This document shows, in pieces, positions 62,820 through 64,000 of a stretch of DNA of 64,000 nucleotides; position 1 is the stretch's first letter; the number at the start of each line of letters is the position of its first letter. The stretch lies in the NCBI RefSeq assembly GCF_000010525.1, contig NC_009937.1:4711001-4775000 (forward strand), written 5' to 3'. The notes beneath the pieces are model-generated. The model saw only the letters and a list, made by a program, of their open reading frames with translations, was not told the origin of the DNA and made no database searches. Source of the DNA: Azorhizobium caulinodans ORS 571. GTDB lineage: Bacteria; Pseudomonadota; Alphaproteobacteria; Rhizobiales; Xanthobacteraceae. A program made the translations under genes and the position numbers.

Positions 62820-63551
62820 CTATCGCCCGCCCGTGACATCCATGATGCTGCCGGTGACATAGGACGCAGCATCGCTCAGAAGCCAGACGATGGCTTCGCC
62901 CACTTCATCCGCGCGCCCGGGGCGACCGAGCGGTGCCGACGTGCCGAGACGCCGCGCCCGATCCGGCTGGCCGCCCGATGCGTGGATGTCGGTCTCGATC
63001 AGGCCGGGGCGGATGGAATTCACCCGGATGCCCTGCGGCCCCAGTTCCTTCGACAGGCCGATGGCCAGCGTATCGAGCGCGCCCTTGGAGGCGGCGTAGT
63101 CGACATATTCGTTCGGGCCGCCCAGCCGCGCCGCGGCCGAGGAAACGAGCACGATCGACCCGCCTTGCGTCAGCCGGCGGGCACCCTCGCGGGCCGTGAG
63201 CATGGCGCCGAGCAGATTGATGTCGAACATGCGCCGCAGACGGGCGAGATCCATGTCCGCCAGACGGGACGGCGGCGCGACGACGCCGGAATTGACCACC
63301 ACGCCGGAGAGCGGGCCGAAGGCCGTCTCGGCGGCATCGAACAGGCGCAGCACGTCTGCCTCTTCGGCCACATCGCCCTGCACGGCGATGGCCTTGCCGC
63401 CGGCCTTCGCGATCCCGGCCACCACCTCCTCGGCGGCGGCGGCATCGCGCACATAATTCACCGCCACGGACCAGCCGCGCGCCCCCGCCTGAAGCGCCGC
63501 AGCGCGCCCAATCCCCCGGCTGCCGCCCGTGATGACAATGGCCCGGCTCAC
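62820..63551 (-). CDS. Short-chain dehydrogenase/reductase (SDR)
   Basis: 243-aa NAD(P)-dependent SDR. N-terminal ITGGSRGIGRAAALQAGARG, VNSGVV, catalytic Ser (VLVSSAAARLG), YVDYAASKGALDTLAIGLSKELGPQGIRVNSIRPGLIETD. Starts with GTG 63551 behind GAGGA. Close to FabG-like/glucose dehydrogenase-like SDR; substrate unknown. It stands between tRNA-Leu and the HXXEE-like gene. Confidence 0.88.
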   Translation of the reverse strand: MSRAIVITGGSRGIGRAAALQAGARGWSVAVNYVRDAAAAEEVVAGIAKAGGKAIAVQGDVAEEADVLRLFDAAETAFGPLSGVVVNSGVVAPPSRLADMDLARLRRMFDINLLGAMLTAREGARRLTQGGSIVLVSSAAARLGGPNEYVDYAASKGALDTLAIGLSKELGPQGIRVNSIRPGLIETDIHASGGQPDRARRLGTSAPLGRPGRADEVGEAIVWLLSDAASYVTGSIMDVTGGR

Positions 63552-63626
63552 GGTGATCCTCCCGATGTTGTCTTCGGGACAGTCTAGAGCGCGGCTCGGG
63601 AGGGAGGAAAGACGGCGCCGCTGGAA

Positions 63627-64000
63627 TCAGCGCGTCACCGCCTGTCGCGTATTGGCTTTGACCCGGACGATGATCGCCGCGTGGATCACCAGCGAGATCG
63701 CGAGCCCCACCACATGCTCCACGGGCCGCGCGGGAATGAGCAGCAGGCTCAGGACGCCGAAGGGAATGAAGGCGAGTGCGCCCGTGACGAGGCCGGGATT
63801 ATACCCTCGGAACCGAAGCGCCATGCCCACATGGGCGATGCCGTTGACGAGGATGAGATAGGCCGCCGCGAGGCCCCAGCCCGGCCCGAAGGCAAGCGCG
63901 GCATAGAAGGCGAGAAGATTGATGCCCCATACGCCCGGCAGGTTGATGACAAGCACGTCCGCAACGCTCAGCGCCTGAACGCCGCCGAACACCACGTCGT
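63627..64000 (-). CDS. HXXEE-family membrane protein, 5' end outside window
   Basis: The C-terminal ~120 residues are visible: several hydrophobic helices, the N-x-x-x-H motif (VNGIAHVGMAL) and Y-x-P-G (RGYNPGLVTGAL), both of which, with an N-terminal HxxEE, define the HXXEE family. The H-x-x-E-E motif lies beyond the window edge, so the gene must start past position 64000. Role unknown; possibly a membrane enzyme. Confidence 0.7.
   Translation of the reverse strand, partial: DVVFGGVQALSVADVLVINLPGVWGINLLAFYAALAFGPGWGLAAAYLILVNGIAHVGMALRFRGYNPGLVTGALAFIPFGVLSLLLIPARPVEHVVGLAISLVIHAAIIVRVKANTRQAVTR

Overview
The window is high-GC chromosomal DNA from an alphaproteobacterium, most likely a member of the Hyphomicrobiales (Rhizobiales), with a Xanthobacteraceae-like flavour. 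The basis is the obgE-proB-proA-nadD-rsfS-rlmH-envC-ctpA gene order, an EcfG/NepR general stress module with GGAAC-N16/17-CGTT promoters, OpgH, EcfG-type sigma usage and many GTG starts. No rRNA, phage, integrase or insertion sequence is visible. One tRNA, Leu(CAA), is present.

Layout. 1-1.3 kb: the end of an amino-acid ABC importer operon. 1.6-10 kb: the minus-strand housekeeping block ctpA, envC-like, rlmH, rsfS, nadD, proA, proB, a 59-aa Myb-like protein and obgE. 10.2-10.9 kb: a BrnT/BrnA toxin-antitoxin pair. 11-18.9 kb: priA, a tiny lipoprotein, a TsdA-like diheme cytochrome c, rplY-pth, a VapBC-type pair, ychF and two MaoC hydratases. 19-25.9 kb: a TetR/aldo-keto reductase pair around a palindromic operator, ndk, tandem TerC proteins, a molybdopterin oxidoreductase and a YoaK-like membrane protein. 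26-28.7 kb: purN, purM and oxyR.

28.7-35.3 kb holds two tandem paralogous secreted proteins. The first has eight 23-residue repeats and a His/Asp-rich tail, and it is preceded by an intergenic stretch packed with consecutive hairpins. opgH follows. 37.3-43.2 kb is the most unusual part: a compact cluster of a GTP cyclohydrolase II with a degenerate RibB domain, a stand-alone RibD-type reductase, a 6-pyruvoyl-tetrahydropterin-synthase relative that has lost canonical active-site residues, an MDR dehydrogenase, a GT4 glycosyltransferase, a SAM methyltransferase and a cytochrome b561. A 23-bp palindrome lies between the divergent reductase and cyclohydrolase genes. I infer a dedicated pathway from GTP to a glycosylated and/or methylated pyrimidine or pterin-like product.

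45.4-51.2 kb carries an amine/lysine-type catabolic set (FAD oxidase, TPP enzyme, ALDH7-like dehydrogenase) with a divergent LysR regulator. 51.2-53.8 kb is a general stress response island: ecfG, a nepR candidate, a KGG-repeat protein, a small hydrophilic protein and a DUF1328 membrane protein. At least four transcription units there have EcfG-type promoters. 53.9-60.8 kb holds a transglutaminase, mdh and an operon of amidase, cupin, HpaB-type monooxygenase and flavin reductase with a divergent MarR regulator and a 21-bp palindrome. The window ends with a second GT4 protein, a small secreted protein, tRNA-Leu, an SDR and a partial HXXEE-family membrane protein.
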